From positions 1 to 42,851 of the forward strand of contig JAZLBZ010000025.1 of assembly GCA_045613945.1 (NCBI GenBank): a stretch of DNA of 42,851 bases. Reading direction: 5' to 3'. Positions 23,119 to 32,313 of the stretch are shown here, one piece after another. The stretch is from HGM04593 sp045613945 (GTDB lineage Bacteria; Bacteroidota; Bacteroidia; Bacteroidales; Bacteroidaceae). The notes under the pieces were generated by a model, which was not told the origin of the DNA, did no database searches, and was given only the letters and a program-made list of their open reading frames with translations. Every line of letters begins with the position of its first letter. Positions within the stretch are counted from its first letter, which is position 1. The translations under genes were made by a program, and so were the position numbers.

Positions 23119-24480
23119 TTGGATATATTTACGACTATATTTTTGCAGGCCGGTGTGTCGTCACCTGATATCTATTTGACGATTCCGTCGGCTGCTGCTG
23201 TTGTTGCGGCTGTCATTGCCGCATTGTTGCTGCTTTGCTCAGCGTTTGCGTCGGGTTCGGAGATGGCCTTTTTCTCGTTGACAAGGGAGAACCTTGATGA
23301 GATGGCCGAGAGCAAGTCGGCAAAGGATATGCGCGTCATTGAACTGCTGAAAGACCCCGAGAAACTGCTGGCGACAATTCTCATTGTAAATGACTTTGTG
23401 AATGTCGGCGTTGTTGTGCTGCTGAACTTCTTCTTCATGGAGGTGCTGCATTTTGCCGAGGGGACAGAGTGGTTGAAGTTCCTGCTTCTGACGGTGCTCC
23501 TGACATTCTTGCTTCTGCTCTTTGGCGAGGTGATGCCCAAGATATACTCCAAGAACAACGTTGTGAAATTTGCAAGGTTCGTGTCGGTCCCATTTTCGGT
23601 GCTCTCGCGCATTCTCTCTCCATTCTCAAAGTTGCTGGTGCGCTCAACTGCATTCGCTCAGCGCATTGTCTCTAAAAAACAGCACCTGCTCTCTGTTGAC
23701 GAACTTGAACAGGCACTGGAACTTACCGATACCAAAGAGATTGGTGACCAGAAGAATATGCTCGAGGGTATCATTAGATTTGGCGATGAGACGGTGAAGA
23801 ATATCATGACATCGCGCCTTGATATGGTTATGCTTGACTTGCGTGCTCCTTATTCCGAGGTGCTTAAATGTGCGGCCGAGAATGCCTATTCGCGTATCCC
23901 GGTCTATGGCAAGACCCAGGACGATATTCGTGGTGTATTGTATATCAAGGACTTGATACCACATCTTAACAGAGGCGGGAACTTCCGCTGGCAATCCTTG
24001 ATACGTCAGCCGTTCTTTGTTCCCGAGACAAAGAAAATCGATGATCTGCTGTGTGATTTCCAGACAGTAAAGGTGCATATGGCGGTGGTTGTTGATGAAT
24101 TTGGCGGTGTCTCGGGGCTTATCACGCTTGAGGATATCATTGAAGAGATTGTTGGTGAGATTAATGACGAGTTCGACGAGCCCGATACATCGTATGAGAA
24201 AATCAATGAGAATACCTATCTCTTTGACGGGCGCACATCGTTGAGTGACTTCTACAAGATAACATCGCTCGACAGCGAAGGGTTCGAGGAACTGGCGGGA
24301 GAGGCCGACACGCTTGCCGGCATGATTCTTGAGGTTAAGGGTGAGTTCCCGCAACTTCACGAGGTGATTGTGTGCAATGATGTATCTTTTGAGGTTGTGC
24401 AGAAGGACAAGCACCGCATTGTCAAGATAAAGGCTATACTGCCTTTGAAAGCAGAAGAAACAGAAGATTCACAAGAGTAA
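23119..24480 (+). CDS. gldE: GldE-like CNNM/CBS-domain membrane protein
   Basis: This 453-residue membrane protein has an N-terminal DUF21/CNNM domain with about four membrane segments (VVAAVIAALLLLCSAFASGS, FLLLTVLLTFLLLLFGEVMP), a CBS pair (about 215-330; GVLYIKDLIPH, VVVDEFGGVSGLITLEDIIE) and a C-terminal CorC/HlyC domain. Homologues are linked to divalent cation transport; in Flavobacteria the family member GldE is tied to gliding and T9SS function. The ssb-gldE neighbourhood is conserved in Bacteroidetes. The start used is TTG at 23119. Whether this organism uses it for secretion is unknown, but the T9SS-like tails in this window make that worth noting. Confidence 0.85.
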   Translation: MDIFTTIFLQAGVSSPDIYLTIPSAAAVVAAVIAALLLLCSAFASGSEMAFFSLTRENLDEMAESKSAKDMRVIELLKDPEKLLATILIVNDFVNVGVVVLLNFFFMEVLHFAEGTEWLKFLLLTVLLTFLLLLFGEVMPKIYSKNNVVKFARFVSVPFSVLSRILSPFSKLLVRSTAFAQRIVSKKQHLLSVDELEQALELTDTKEIGDQKNMLEGIIRFGDETVKNIMTSRLDMVMLDLRAPYSEVLKCAAENAYSRIPVYGKTQDDIRGVLYIKDLIPHLNRGGNFRWQSLIRQPFFVPETKKIDDLLCDFQTVKVHMAVVVDEFGGVSGLITLEDIIEEIVGEINDEFDEPDTSYEKINENTYLFDGRTSLSDFYKITSLDSEGFEELAGEADTLAGMILEVKGEFPQLHEVIVCNDVSFEVVQKDKHRIVKIKAILPLKAEETEDSQE

Positions 24481-25124
24481 TGCCACTGTCGCAGCAGTAT
24501 AATATCGGCGGGGTCGAGGTTTATGTTTGGAGGATAACCGAGACTGTAGAGGAACTGCAAGGTCTGGTTCCTGCCGATTGTGCAGCCGGCATTTTGCAGT
24601 TTAAGTCAAGAGCGCGTTGCGCCCAATGGCTGGCAGTGCGTGCTGTTGTCGCGCTGCGTTTTGGTAATAGTGTGCGTATCGCATATAATGTGGCTGGCAA
24701 GCCTGTGCTTGAAGGGGCGGATGGCTTTATAAGTGTCTCGCATACCGATGGGTATGCTGTGCTTGCCTATTCGCGTGAAAGCTTCATTGGTGTGGATGCC
24801 GAACTGCTGTCGCGCAATGTGCTGCGGGTTGCCGGCCGCTTTGTACCGGCCGCTTCTATTGAGGGTTTTTCGCCTTCTGATAAAAACTCTGCGTCCCTTG
24901 TCCATTGGTGCGCCAAAGAGGCTCTTTACAAGATTGTCGGCGATTTGGGCGGCAGTTTCAAGGAAAATATCTCTTTGGGTGCTTTTGAATTGAATGGCGA
25001 CGGAGTGGTGCCTGTCTGCCTGCAGGGGCTTGAGTATGATGGCGAAAGGGACTTCTTGGCGCATTATTCTATTTTTGATGAACTGCTTGTTGTGCTGTGC
25101 TTTAGGGACGGCGGGGCTTGTTGA
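24480..25124 (+). CDS. 4'-phosphopantetheinyl transferase superfamily protein
   Basis: This 214-residue Sfp-type enzyme would attach phosphopantetheine from CoA to carrier proteins. The two halves show the usual signs: ISVSHTDGYAVLAYS, the Mg-binding FIGVDAELL, and the second motif HWCAKEALYKIVGD (WxxKEA). The ATG overlaps the gldE stop (TAATG), so they are translationally linked. The carrier protein substrate is not visible here; fatty acid ACP is most likely, as this is the only such enzyme in the window. Confidence 0.87.
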   Translation: MPLSQQYNIGGVEVYVWRITETVEELQGLVPADCAAGILQFKSRARCAQWLAVRAVVALRFGNSVRIAYNVAGKPVLEGADGFISVSHTDGYAVLAYSRESFIGVDAELLSRNVLRVAGRFVPAASIEGFSPSDKNSASLVHWCAKEALYKIVGDLGGSFKENISLGAFELNGDGVVPVCLQGLEYDGERDFLAHYSIFDELLVVLCFRDGGAC

Positions 25125-25185
25125 ACAGGGCTGCTCCCCGGTTGTTTACTTGATATGACGGTTTAATTTGGTATTTGCATTAGAT

Positions 25186-25734
25186 ATGGGTAACAGTGTG
25201 ATTCGTAGCGTTGCGATAATTGTCATAGGCCTTATGCTTATGTTCTGGAGCGAGAGTGTTGCTAGTCTCTTCATTCGCATAGCCGGTGCGGCATTCTTCT
25301 TGCCTGCGCTTGTCTCAATTGTCAGGGTGTATATGTCCACTGCCAATGAAGGAGCGCTTTCCAGGGCCGTTGTTTCAATTGTGGATGTGGGCTGCATGGC
25401 GTTCGGTCTTTGGCTGATGATTGCTCCAGCGAGTTTTGAGGTGTTGTTTGTCAAGACTTTGGCGGTCTTGTTGCTGCTGTTTGCGCTTTACCAGGGCGTG
25501 ATTATACTTTTCGCCCTAAAGGCGGCCTCCTTGTCGGCGTGGCTGCTTGTTATGCCTTTGGCGCTCATAGTGGTTGCAGTCCTGCTGCTCACTGTTGCGG
25601 TGCGTCCTTTGGAGATTCTGTCAGTTGTTTTTGGCGCGGTTGCAGTAGTTTCCGGTATGTTGGATTTGGTGCTCACTTTCATGCTCAGGAAAAAGCGTGG
25701 GGTATCAAATGTAAAAGAAATAGAGATTTCTTGA
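25186..25734 (+). CDS. DUF308/HdeD-like membrane protein
   Basis: From the ATG at 25186 the product has 182 residues; a TTG start at 25168 would add six. It has about six hydrophobic segments in three pairs (SVAIIVIGLMLMFWS, AGAAFFLPALVSIVRVY, FGLWLMIAPASFEVLF, LAVLLLLFALYQGVIILFAL, LLVMPLALIVVAVLLLTVAV, LSVVFGAVAVVSGMLDLVLT), the layout of HdeD/DUF308 proteins. A short basic tail ends it (RKKRGVSNVKEIEIS). Function is unknown. It follows the transferase gene by 61 bases on the same strand. Confidence 0.75.
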   Translation: MGNSVIRSVAIIVIGLMLMFWSESVASLFIRIAGAAFFLPALVSIVRVYMSTANEGALSRAVVSIVDVGCMAFGLWLMIAPASFEVLFVKTLAVLLLLFALYQGVIILFALKAASLSAWLLVMPLALIVVAVLLLTVAVRPLEILSVVFGAVAVVSGMLDLVLTFMLRKKRGVSNVKEIEIS

Positions 25735-25850
25735 CTTCTTTTGGGACTAATTGCATTTTTTTTAATAAAAAAGGACTTTTTTTTATTCCTGACTTGAAAA
25801 AAGAGTGCCGCATCCTATGTTTTTCAATAAAAAAATGACAACTTTGCAGT

Positions 25851-26522
25851 ATGAATGAATTGTTGTCACAGGTTGTTTTGTTGGAGATGATTGTCAAGGG
25901 AGTAATCATCGGTATGGTGGCTTCGGCTCCGATGGGTCCTGTTGGCGTTCTTTGCATCCAACGTACACTTAACAAGGGACGTGCCTACGGCCTTGTTACG
26001 GGTGTTGGTGCTGCATCGAGCGATATCCTCTATGCCTTGATAACTGGCTATGGCCTGGGTTTGCTCTATGACGTGATAAGTAACCCCACAACAACATACT
26101 GGATGCAGTTGATTGGTGCTGTGATAATGTTCATTTTCGGTGTGCATACATATCGCACCAACCCTGTGCAGAATACAAGAAACGTCAGCCACAACAAGAG
26201 CAGCCTGCTGCGCAATGCAGTTACGGGATTCTTCATCACTCTTGCGAATCCAATGATAATTCTCCTGTTCCTGGCACTCTTTACCCCACTTAATTTTGTG
26301 ATGACCGACAAGCCGCTGTTTTTCCAGTTTGTAGGCTATCTCTCAATCTTTGGTGGTGCAATGCTGTGGTGGCTGTTCATCACGTTTGTGGTTAATAAAT
26401 TGAGAACCCATTTTGATGTTCGTGGAATATGGATTATCAATAGGGTGATAGGTGTTGCGGTGATGATTGGCTCTCTGATTGGAGCAATACTCATTGCAAC
26501 CGGTACATTGTCGTTACATTAA
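25851..26522 (+). CDS. LysE-family translocator
   Basis: This 223-residue inner-membrane protein has six predicted helices and the LysE/RhtB signature near the start: GMVASAPMGPVGVLCIQRTL followed by GRAYGLVTGVGAASSDILYA. FFITLANPMIILLFLALFTP lies in the middle. Family members export amino acids or related small molecules; the substrate here cannot be told. The 116 bp upstream are A/T rich, with CAACTTTG just before the ATG, a weak -7 match. The DUF4924 gene follows after 14 bases. Confidence 0.87.
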   Translation: MNELLSQVVLLEMIVKGVIIGMVASAPMGPVGVLCIQRTLNKGRAYGLVTGVGAASSDILYALITGYGLGLLYDVISNPTTTYWMQLIGAVIMFIFGVHTYRTNPVQNTRNVSHNKSSLLRNAVTGFFITLANPMIILLFLALFTPLNFVMTDKPLFFQFVGYLSIFGGAMLWWLFITFVVNKLRTHFDVRGIWIINRVIGVAVMIGSLIGAILIATGTLSLH

Positions 26523-26536
26523 AATCTTTTTTTGTT

Positions 26537-27091
26537 TTGCTTGTTTCAAGGGAACTTCGAAAAAAAAATATAGCGGAGTATCTGCTATATATGTGGCAAA
26601 TTGAGGATTTGCTACGCGCAAATGAGTTGTCGCTCGACAAAGTGAAGAACAACATAGTAGAGCCATATGCCTTGCCCGATGACCAGTCGGGCGAGTTGCT
26701 GCAGTGGTATGCCAATCTCATAGATATGATGCACCAGGAGGATGTGAAGGAGAAGGGGCATCTGCAGATAAACAAGAACGTTATCATAAACCTCTCGGAC
26801 CTTCATCTGCGCCTCCTCAAGTCGCCAAAGGTGCCGTTCTACTCGGCAGCCTACTACAAGGCGCTGCCATTTATCGTTGAGTTCCGCACCAAGAGCGACG
26901 GCAGGGAGAAAAATGAACTCGAGAACTGCTTTGATGCGCTTTACATGGTGTGGATGATGAAGCTGCAAAGGCGCGAGATAAACGAGGAGACCTTGAAGGC
27001 TACGGCCGAGATAAGCAAATTCATATCAATGCTTTCACTCTATTTCAAGGAGGACGAGGAGGGTAAACTTGACCTTGAGGGTGACGAATGA
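26537..27091 (+). CDS. DUF4924 family protein
   Basis: This 184-residue soluble, mostly helical protein begins MLVSRELRKKNIAEYLLYMW from a TTG codon. I recognise the ELRKKNIAEYLLYMWQIEDL start and the central GHLQINKNVIINLSDLHLRL as typical of Bacteroidetes DUF4924. Its role is unknown. It precedes prfC with an overlap of the reading frames' flanks (stop 29 bases before the prfC ATG), a pairing I know from other Bacteroidales, so the two may be co-expressed. Confidence 0.8.
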   Translation: MLVSRELRKKNIAEYLLYMWQIEDLLRANELSLDKVKNNIVEPYALPDDQSGELLQWYANLIDMMHQEDVKEKGHLQINKNVIINLSDLHLRLLKSPKVPFYSAAYYKALPFIVEFRTKSDGREKNELENCFDALYMVWMMKLQRREINEETLKATAEISKFISMLSLYFKEDEEGKLDLEGDE

Positions 27092-27119
27092 CATAAACAC
27101 GAAAAAAAATCAGATTCAA

Positions 27120-28697
27120 ATGAGTAATATACAGGAAGAAATTGGACGTAGAAGAACCTTTGCGATTATATCGCACCCCGATGCCGGTAAGACAACACTG
27201 ACCGAGAAACTCTTGCTTTTCGGTGGTCAGATTCAGGTTGCCGGTGCCGTAAAGTCAAACAAGATTAAGAAGACCGCTACATCGGACTGGATGGAGATTG
27301 AGAAGCAGCGTGGTATCTCTGTAACTACATCTGTGATGGAGTTCGATTACGAGGGCTACAAGATCAATATCCTTGATACCCCTGGTCACCAGGACTTTGC
27401 CGAGGATACATTCCGCACATTGACTGCAGTGGACAGTGTAATCATCGTTGTGGACAGCGCAAAGGGTGTGGAGACACAGACACGCAAACTGATGTCGGTG
27501 TGCCGTATGCGCAACACTCCCGTAATTGTGTATGTGAACAAGATGGACCGCGAGGGTCGAGACCCATTTGAATTGCTCGACGAACTTGAGAGCGAGTTGC
27601 AGATTGCGGTGCGTCCGCTCAGTTGGCCAATTGACCAGGGTGCGCGCTTCAAGGGTGTATACAATATATATGAGCAGAAACTTGACCTTTTCACACCAAA
27701 CAAGCAGCGTGTCACAGAGAAGGTTGAGGTTGATATAAACAGTGAGGAACTTGACAAGAGTATTGGCGAGGACCTGGCATACAAGTTGCGTGCCGACCTT
27801 GAACTTGTTGAGGGTGTATATCCCGAGTTCAATGTTCAGGACTATCTCGACGCAAAGGTGGCGCCGGTGTTCTTTGGCTCGGCGCTCAACAACTTCGGTG
27901 TTCAGGAACTGCTTGACTGCTTTGTGAAGATTGCTCCAAGTCCACGCCCTGTGCAGGCGCTGGAGCGAGTGGTGAATCCCGAGGATTCTAAGTTCACCGG
28001 CTTTATCTTCAAGATTACCGCAAACATTGACCCTAACCACCGTTCTTGCGTGGCATTCTGCAAAATCTGTTCGGGCAAGTTTGTCCGCAACACGCCATAT
28101 CGCCACATCCGCTTGGGCAAGGAACTCCGTTTCTCATCGCCCACACAGTTCATGGCGCAGCGCAAGAGCACTATTGAGGAGGCATATCCCGGCGATATCA
28201 TCGGCTTGCCCGATACCGGCAACTTCAAGATTGGCGACACGCTTACCGAGGGCGAAATCCTTCACTTCAAGGGGCTGCCAAGTTTCTCGCCCGAGATGTT
28301 CAAGTACATTGAGAACGCCGACCCAATGAAGACCAAGCAGCTTGCAAAGGGTATCGACCAGCTTATGGGTGAGGGTGTTGCACAGCTCTTTGTGAACCAG
28401 CATAACGGCCGCAAGCTCATTGGTACGGTAGGCCAGTTGCAGTTCGAGGTTATCCAGTACCGTCTCGAGAATGAGTACAACGCCAAGTGCCGCTGGGAGC
28501 CTGTAAGCCTCTACAAGGCCTGCTGGATTGAGAGCGACGATGCTGCCGAACTTGAGGCGTTCAAGAAACGCAAGTACCAGTATATGGCAAAGGATATCGA
28601 GGGGCGCGATGTATTCCTGGCCGATAGCGGATATGTGCTGCAGATGGCGCAGAACGACTTCAAGTCAATACGTTTCCATTTTACAAGTGAATTCTAA
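27120..28697 (+). CDS. prfC: Peptide chain release factor 3
   Basis: From the ATG at 27120 the product has 525 residues; an in-frame upstream ATG at 27069 lies inside the DUF4924 gene and is rejected, because MSNIQEEIGRRRTFAIISHP is the family N-terminus. RF3 is a translational GTPase that recycles RF1/RF2. G motifs are clear: SHPDAGKTTLTEKLL (P-loop), RGISVTTSVM (switch I), DTPGHQDFAEDT (G3) and YVNKMDREGRDP (G4, NKMD). Domain 2 and 3 motifs follow to the end. Length matches the family. It heads a run with tsaC, a CLC channel and fmt. Confidence 0.97.
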   Translation: MSNIQEEIGRRRTFAIISHPDAGKTTLTEKLLLFGGQIQVAGAVKSNKIKKTATSDWMEIEKQRGISVTTSVMEFDYEGYKINILDTPGHQDFAEDTFRTLTAVDSVIIVVDSAKGVETQTRKLMSVCRMRNTPVIVYVNKMDREGRDPFELLDELESELQIAVRPLSWPIDQGARFKGVYNIYEQKLDLFTPNKQRVTEKVEVDINSEELDKSIGEDLAYKLRADLELVEGVYPEFNVQDYLDAKVAPVFFGSALNNFGVQELLDCFVKIAPSPRPVQALERVVNPEDSKFTGFIFKITANIDPNHRSCVAFCKICSGKFVRNTPYRHIRLGKELRFSSPTQFMAQRKSTIEEAYPGDIIGLPDTGNFKIGDTLTEGEILHFKGLPSFSPEMFKYIENADPMKTKQLAKGIDQLMGEGVAQLFVNQHNGRKLIGTVGQLQFEVIQYRLENEYNAKCRWEPVSLYKACWIESDDAAELEAFKKRKYQYMAKDIEGRDVFLADSGYVLQMAQNDFKSIRFHFTSEF

Positions 28698-28709
28698 AAC
28701 TCTAGGATT

Positions 28710-29282
28710 ATGGGTACAATTGCCGACGAAGTAAAGAAGTGTATCGAGGTGATGCGACAGGGTGGTGTGATACTTTATCCAACGGATACAGTGTGGGGCA
28801 TTGGCTGTGATGCAACGAATGCCGATGCAGTGAAGAAGGTCTATGAGATTAAGAAACGTAGCGACAGCAAGGCTATGCTGCTGCTTGTTGACAGTGCCGA
28901 CCGCCTCGCACGCTATGTGGGCAATGTGCCTTCTGTTGCGTGGGATCTCATAGAACTCAGTGACAAGCCATTGACAATAATATACGATGGCGCTCGCAAC
29001 CTGGCGCCCAATCTCATTGCCGAGGATGGCAGTGTGGGTATAAGGGTGACAGGCGAGATGTTCTCAAAGGAACTGTGCTACCGTTTCCAGAAGGCGGTGG
29101 TCTCAACATCGGCCAACATCAGTGGTGAGGAGACACCTAATAACTTCAGTGAAATAAGCCCCGAGATAATCAATGCTGTCGACTATGTGGTTGGTTACAA
29201 GCAACTCGAGAAGGGCAAGGCTAAGTCTTCGAGCATCATTAAACTAAAGGAGAACGGGACGGTAACTATTATAAGGCCATGA
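28710..29282 (+). CDS. tsaC: L-threonylcarbamoyladenylate synthase (TsaC/Sua5/YciO family)
   Basis: This 190-residue protein has the TsaC fold: YPTDTVWGIGCDATN near the start, EIKKRSDSKAMLLLVDSADR, SVGIRVTG, and VVSTSANISGEETP. The enzyme makes threonylcarbamoyl-AMP for the t6A37 modification of tRNAs that read ANN codons. It lacks the extra Sua5 C-terminal domain, so it is the short type. A YciO-like paralogue cannot be excluded. It is 12 bases after prfC and overlaps the next gene by four bases (ATGA). Confidence 0.9.
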   Translation: MGTIADEVKKCIEVMRQGGVILYPTDTVWGIGCDATNADAVKKVYEIKKRSDSKAMLLLVDSADRLARYVGNVPSVAWDLIELSDKPLTIIYDGARNLAPNLIAEDGSVGIRVTGEMFSKELCYRFQKAVVSTSANISGEETPNNFSEISPEIINAVDYVVGYKQLEKGKAKSSSIIKLKENGTVTIIRP

Positions 29283-31072
29283 CGGATGAAAAGCGTGAAC
29301 CGGGACTGATTGACCGTTTCAATATATGGCGGGAGAAGCATATGTCGCATAAGCAGTTTGTGCTTGTGCTCAGTTTTGCTGTGGGTGTGCTTTCGGCACT
29401 CGCGGCCTTTCTTCTTCACCATTTGATTCATTTTATACAGCACCTGCTCACCGGCGGTTTTGATGCCCACACCTTCAACTGGCTCTATCTGGTATACCCT
29501 GTAATAGGTATTCTAATAACAGGTCTTTTCATTCGCAAGGTGGTGCGCGATGATATCAGTCATGGTGTCACCAAAGTGCTCTATGCCATTTCGTGCCGCA
29601 AGGGACAGATACGCTCCCATAATACATGGTCGTCATTGATTGCCAGTGGAATAACAATTGGCTTTGGTGGTTCGGTGGGAGCCGAGTCGCCTATTGTGAT
29701 GACCGGTTCGGCTATTGGCTCAAACCTGGGCCAGCTTTTCAGGATGGAGAAGAAGGTTATGATGCTGCTCATTGGCTGTGGCGCAGCCGGTGCAGTGGCG
29801 GGTATCTTCAAGGCGCCGATTACAGGCCTTGTGTTTGTGATTGAGGTGCTGATGATTGACCTCACAATGTCATCCCTTTTGCCGTTGCTCATATCAAGCG
29901 TTACGGCGGCAACGCTGTCGTATATACTTATGGGAACAGAGACTATGTTCAAGTTCAACATGGCCGAGGCCTTTGACCTTGCACGTGTTCCCTATGTGCT
30001 GTTGCTTGGCATTGTATGCGGTCTTGTATCGCTCTATTTTACAAAGGTTACAGTTACAGTAGAGGGCTTTTTCAAAAGATTTAAGAATCCGTACGTGAGA
30101 CTGCTCATTGGCGGCAGTGCCTTGAGCGTGCTGATCTTTCTTTTTCCGCCGCTCTATGGCGAGGGCTATGAGACTATCAAACTGCTTATAGACGGTTCGT
30201 CCGAGACATCGGAGATGATACTCGAGAAGTCGCTCTTCTTTGACCAGGCGCACCTTGTGCTGCTGTTCATGTTCCTTGTTATCGTTTTCAAGGCTTTTGC
30301 CTCAACGGTGACCAACTGCGCCGGTGGATGTGGCGGTATTTTTGCACCAAGCCTTTTCCTGGGTTGTGTGACAGGCTACCTGTTTGCCAGCCTGTGCAAC
30401 AAGACTGGAGTGGGAGTTCCGGTGATTGAGGAGAACTTCGCACTCTTTGGAATGGCGGCGCTAATGTCGGGTGTGTTCCACGCGCCATTGACGGGTGTCT
30501 TTCTCATTGCCGAACTCACAGGTGGCTATGACCTTTTCTTGCCGCTGATGATGGTGTCTGTATCCTCTTTCCTCACAGTGAGGGTCTTTTACAGCAATAA
30601 TATCTATGCAGTGCGTCTTGCGCAGCGCGGCGAACTCATCACCCACCATAAGGACCAGGCTGTGCTCACAACGCTGAAGGTTGCCGATGTGGTAGAGAAG
30701 AATTTCTTCCCTGTAACCCCCGAGATGGATTTGGGCGCTCTCACTTCAGTGGTAGCAAAGACAAAGCGCAACATATTCCCGGTGCTCAACGCCGCGAAAC
30801 ATCTTGTGGGCGTCATATATCTTGATGACGTGAGGCATATTATGTTCCGTCAGGAACTCTATCATCGCTATTCGGTTGCCTCTTTGATGCGTGAGGTGCC
30901 AGAGAGGCTCAGTATTGAAGAACCAATGGAGGTGGTTATGCGCAAGTTCGAGGAGACGGGTGCGTGGAACCTGCCTGTAGAGGATGTTACCGGTGAATAT
31001 GTCGGCTTCATCTCAAAATCGGCAATATTTACAGCCTACCGTAATACATTGCTGGAATTTACATCTGATTAA
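29279..31072 (+). CDS. CLC-family chloride channel or antiporter with CBS domains
   Basis: This 597-residue membrane protein has the CLC core of many helices in residues 20-430 and a C-terminal CBS pair (about 455-590). Selectivity-filter motifs are present: GFGGSVGAESPIVMTGSAIG with the gating Glu, GCGAAGAVAGIFKAPITGLV, and CAGGCGGIFAPSLFLGC. The gating Glu in GAES is kept, as in transporters and most channels. The CBS pair may sense nucleotides. It starts at an ATG overlapping the tsaC stop. Whether it is a channel or a chloride/proton exchanger cannot be told from what I see. Confidence 0.92.
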   Translation: MTDEKREPGLIDRFNIWREKHMSHKQFVLVLSFAVGVLSALAAFLLHHLIHFIQHLLTGGFDAHTFNWLYLVYPVIGILITGLFIRKVVRDDISHGVTKVLYAISCRKGQIRSHNTWSSLIASGITIGFGGSVGAESPIVMTGSAIGSNLGQLFRMEKKVMMLLIGCGAAGAVAGIFKAPITGLVFVIEVLMIDLTMSSLLPLLISSVTAATLSYILMGTETMFKFNMAEAFDLARVPYVLLLGIVCGLVSLYFTKVTVTVEGFFKRFKNPYVRLLIGGSALSVLIFLFPPLYGEGYETIKLLIDGSSETSEMILEKSLFFDQAHLVLLFMFLVIVFKAFASTVTNCAGGCGGIFAPSLFLGCVTGYLFASLCNKTGVGVPVIEENFALFGMAALMSGVFHAPLTGVFLIAELTGGYDLFLPLMMVSVSSFLTVRVFYSNNIYAVRLAQRGELITHHKDQAVLTTLKVADVVEKNFFPVTPEMDLGALTSVVAKTKRNIFPVLNAAKHLVGVIYLDDVRHIMFRQELYHRYSVASLMREVPERLSIEEPMEVVMRKFEETGAWNLPVEDVTGEYVGFISKSAIFTAYRNTLLEFTSD

Positions 31073-31127
31073 GAAACTGCTTGAAATTTATTTCGTGCAG
31101 CCTTGATATAATTTATAAGAATTTAAT

Positions 31128-32111
31128 ATGCAGAATTTAAGAATAGTATATCTGGGAACACCCGATTTTGCGGTTGAGCCCTTGCGTCGCCTGCTCGAAA
31201 GGCAGCGTGCCTGTGAGAGTTGCGGTTATGAGATTGTGGGCGTAGTTACAATGCCTGACAAGATGATTAACAAGCGTGGCAACCAGTTGCTCATGAGTCC
31301 GGTGAAGCAGTATGCCGTTGAGCAGGGATTGCCGGTGCTGCAGCCCGAATCTCTCAAGGATGAGGCTTTCCAGAGCGCCCTGCGCGCCTGGGGCGCCGAT
31401 TTGCAGATTGTCGTTGCCTTCCGCATGCTCCCCGAGAGCGTGTGGAATATGCCCCGTTTGGGTACATTCAACCTCCACGCATCGCTGCTGCCGCAGTATC
31501 GTGGTGCAGCCCCCATCAACTGGGCAATAATAAACGGCGACAAGGAGACCGGAGTTACAACATTCTTCTTGAAGCATGAGATTGATACTGGTGATGTCAT
31601 TTACCGCGATGTTGTTGCCATAGACGAGAGCGACAATGCCGGCACGCTGCACGATAAACTTATGCTGCAGGGTGGCGATACAGTCTTGCGCACAGTTGAG
31701 GCGATTGTAAAAGGTGATGTAACGCCAATTGCTCAGGACAAGATGACCGTTGGCGAACTGCGCCCCGCTCCAAAGATCTTCCGCGATACCTGCCGCATCA
31801 ATTGGCAGGGTAGTGTAGATAGCGTGTATAACTTCGTTCGCGGAATGTCTCCCTATCCAGCAGCGTGGTGCGAACTGGTGAATGCCGGCGATGAGGCTGT
31901 TGCTCTCAAGGTCTATGCTGTTTCAAAGGAGTATGCGCAGCACGACAAGGCTGCTGGCGCAATTGTTACCGATGGCAAGAACTACATTAAGGTGGCAGTG
32001 GAGGGTGGCTACGTCTCGCTCGACGAGGTGCAGCTTGCAGGCAAGAAACGCATGCCTGTTGCCGACCTTTTGCGCGGTTTCTCGGTAGAGGGAATGAAGG
32101 CTGCAAAGTGA
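31128..32111 (+). CDS. fmt: Methionyl-tRNA formyltransferase
   Basis: This 327-residue cytosolic enzyme formylates initiator Met-tRNA with 10-formyl-tetrahydrofolate. It begins with the Rossmann start LRIVYLGTPDFAVEPLRRLL. The active site shows FNLHASLLPQYRGAAPINWA (Asn and His of the catalytic set) and KHEIDTGDVI (the Asp). The C-terminal OB-like domain follows. Length fits the family. It lies 55 bases after the CLC gene, and an imperfect hairpin follows at 32141-32177. Confidence 0.97.
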   Translation: MQNLRIVYLGTPDFAVEPLRRLLERQRACESCGYEIVGVVTMPDKMINKRGNQLLMSPVKQYAVEQGLPVLQPESLKDEAFQSALRAWGADLQIVVAFRMLPESVWNMPRLGTFNLHASLLPQYRGAAPINWAIINGDKETGVTTFFLKHEIDTGDVIYRDVVAIDESDNAGTLHDKLMLQGGDTVLRTVEAIVKGDVTPIAQDKMTVGELRPAPKIFRDTCRINWQGSVDSVYNFVRGMSPYPAAWCELVNAGDEAVALKVYAVSKEYAQHDKAAGAIVTDGKNYIKVAVEGGYVSLDEVQLAGKKRMPVADLLRGFSVEGMKAAK

Positions 32112-32140
32112 ATTTGCACCTTATATGCTCGGGACTTATA

Positions 32141-32177
32141 TCGCGGCATTGCAACGTCTGCAGTGCTGCGATATTGT
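32141..32177 (+). terminator. Imperfect hairpin after fmt
   Basis: ATATCGC and GCGATAT form the base, and TGCA/TGCA an inner part, of an imperfect hairpin 30 bases after fmt. No T-run follows at once, so its strength is uncertain. Confidence 0.4.
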
Positions 32178-32204
32178 GTGAAAAAGCACTTTTTTGTAAA
32201 AATA

Positions 32205-32236
32205 TTTGGATTTAAGACAATATTTTCTTTCCTTTG
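32205..32236 (+). promoter_or_regulatory. Promoter of the sigma factor gene
   Basis: TTTG (32205-32208), a 20-bp spacer and TTCCTTTG (32229-32236) match the Bacteroidetes pattern with one -7 mismatch. The leader to the ATG at 32314 is about 70 bases. Confidence 0.55.
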
Positions 32237-32313
32237 CGCAGTAATTCAATTATAAACCTGTAAAACCCTATTGCCTATAGAGAAAATCTACTTCAATTTT
32301 AACAGTAGACATA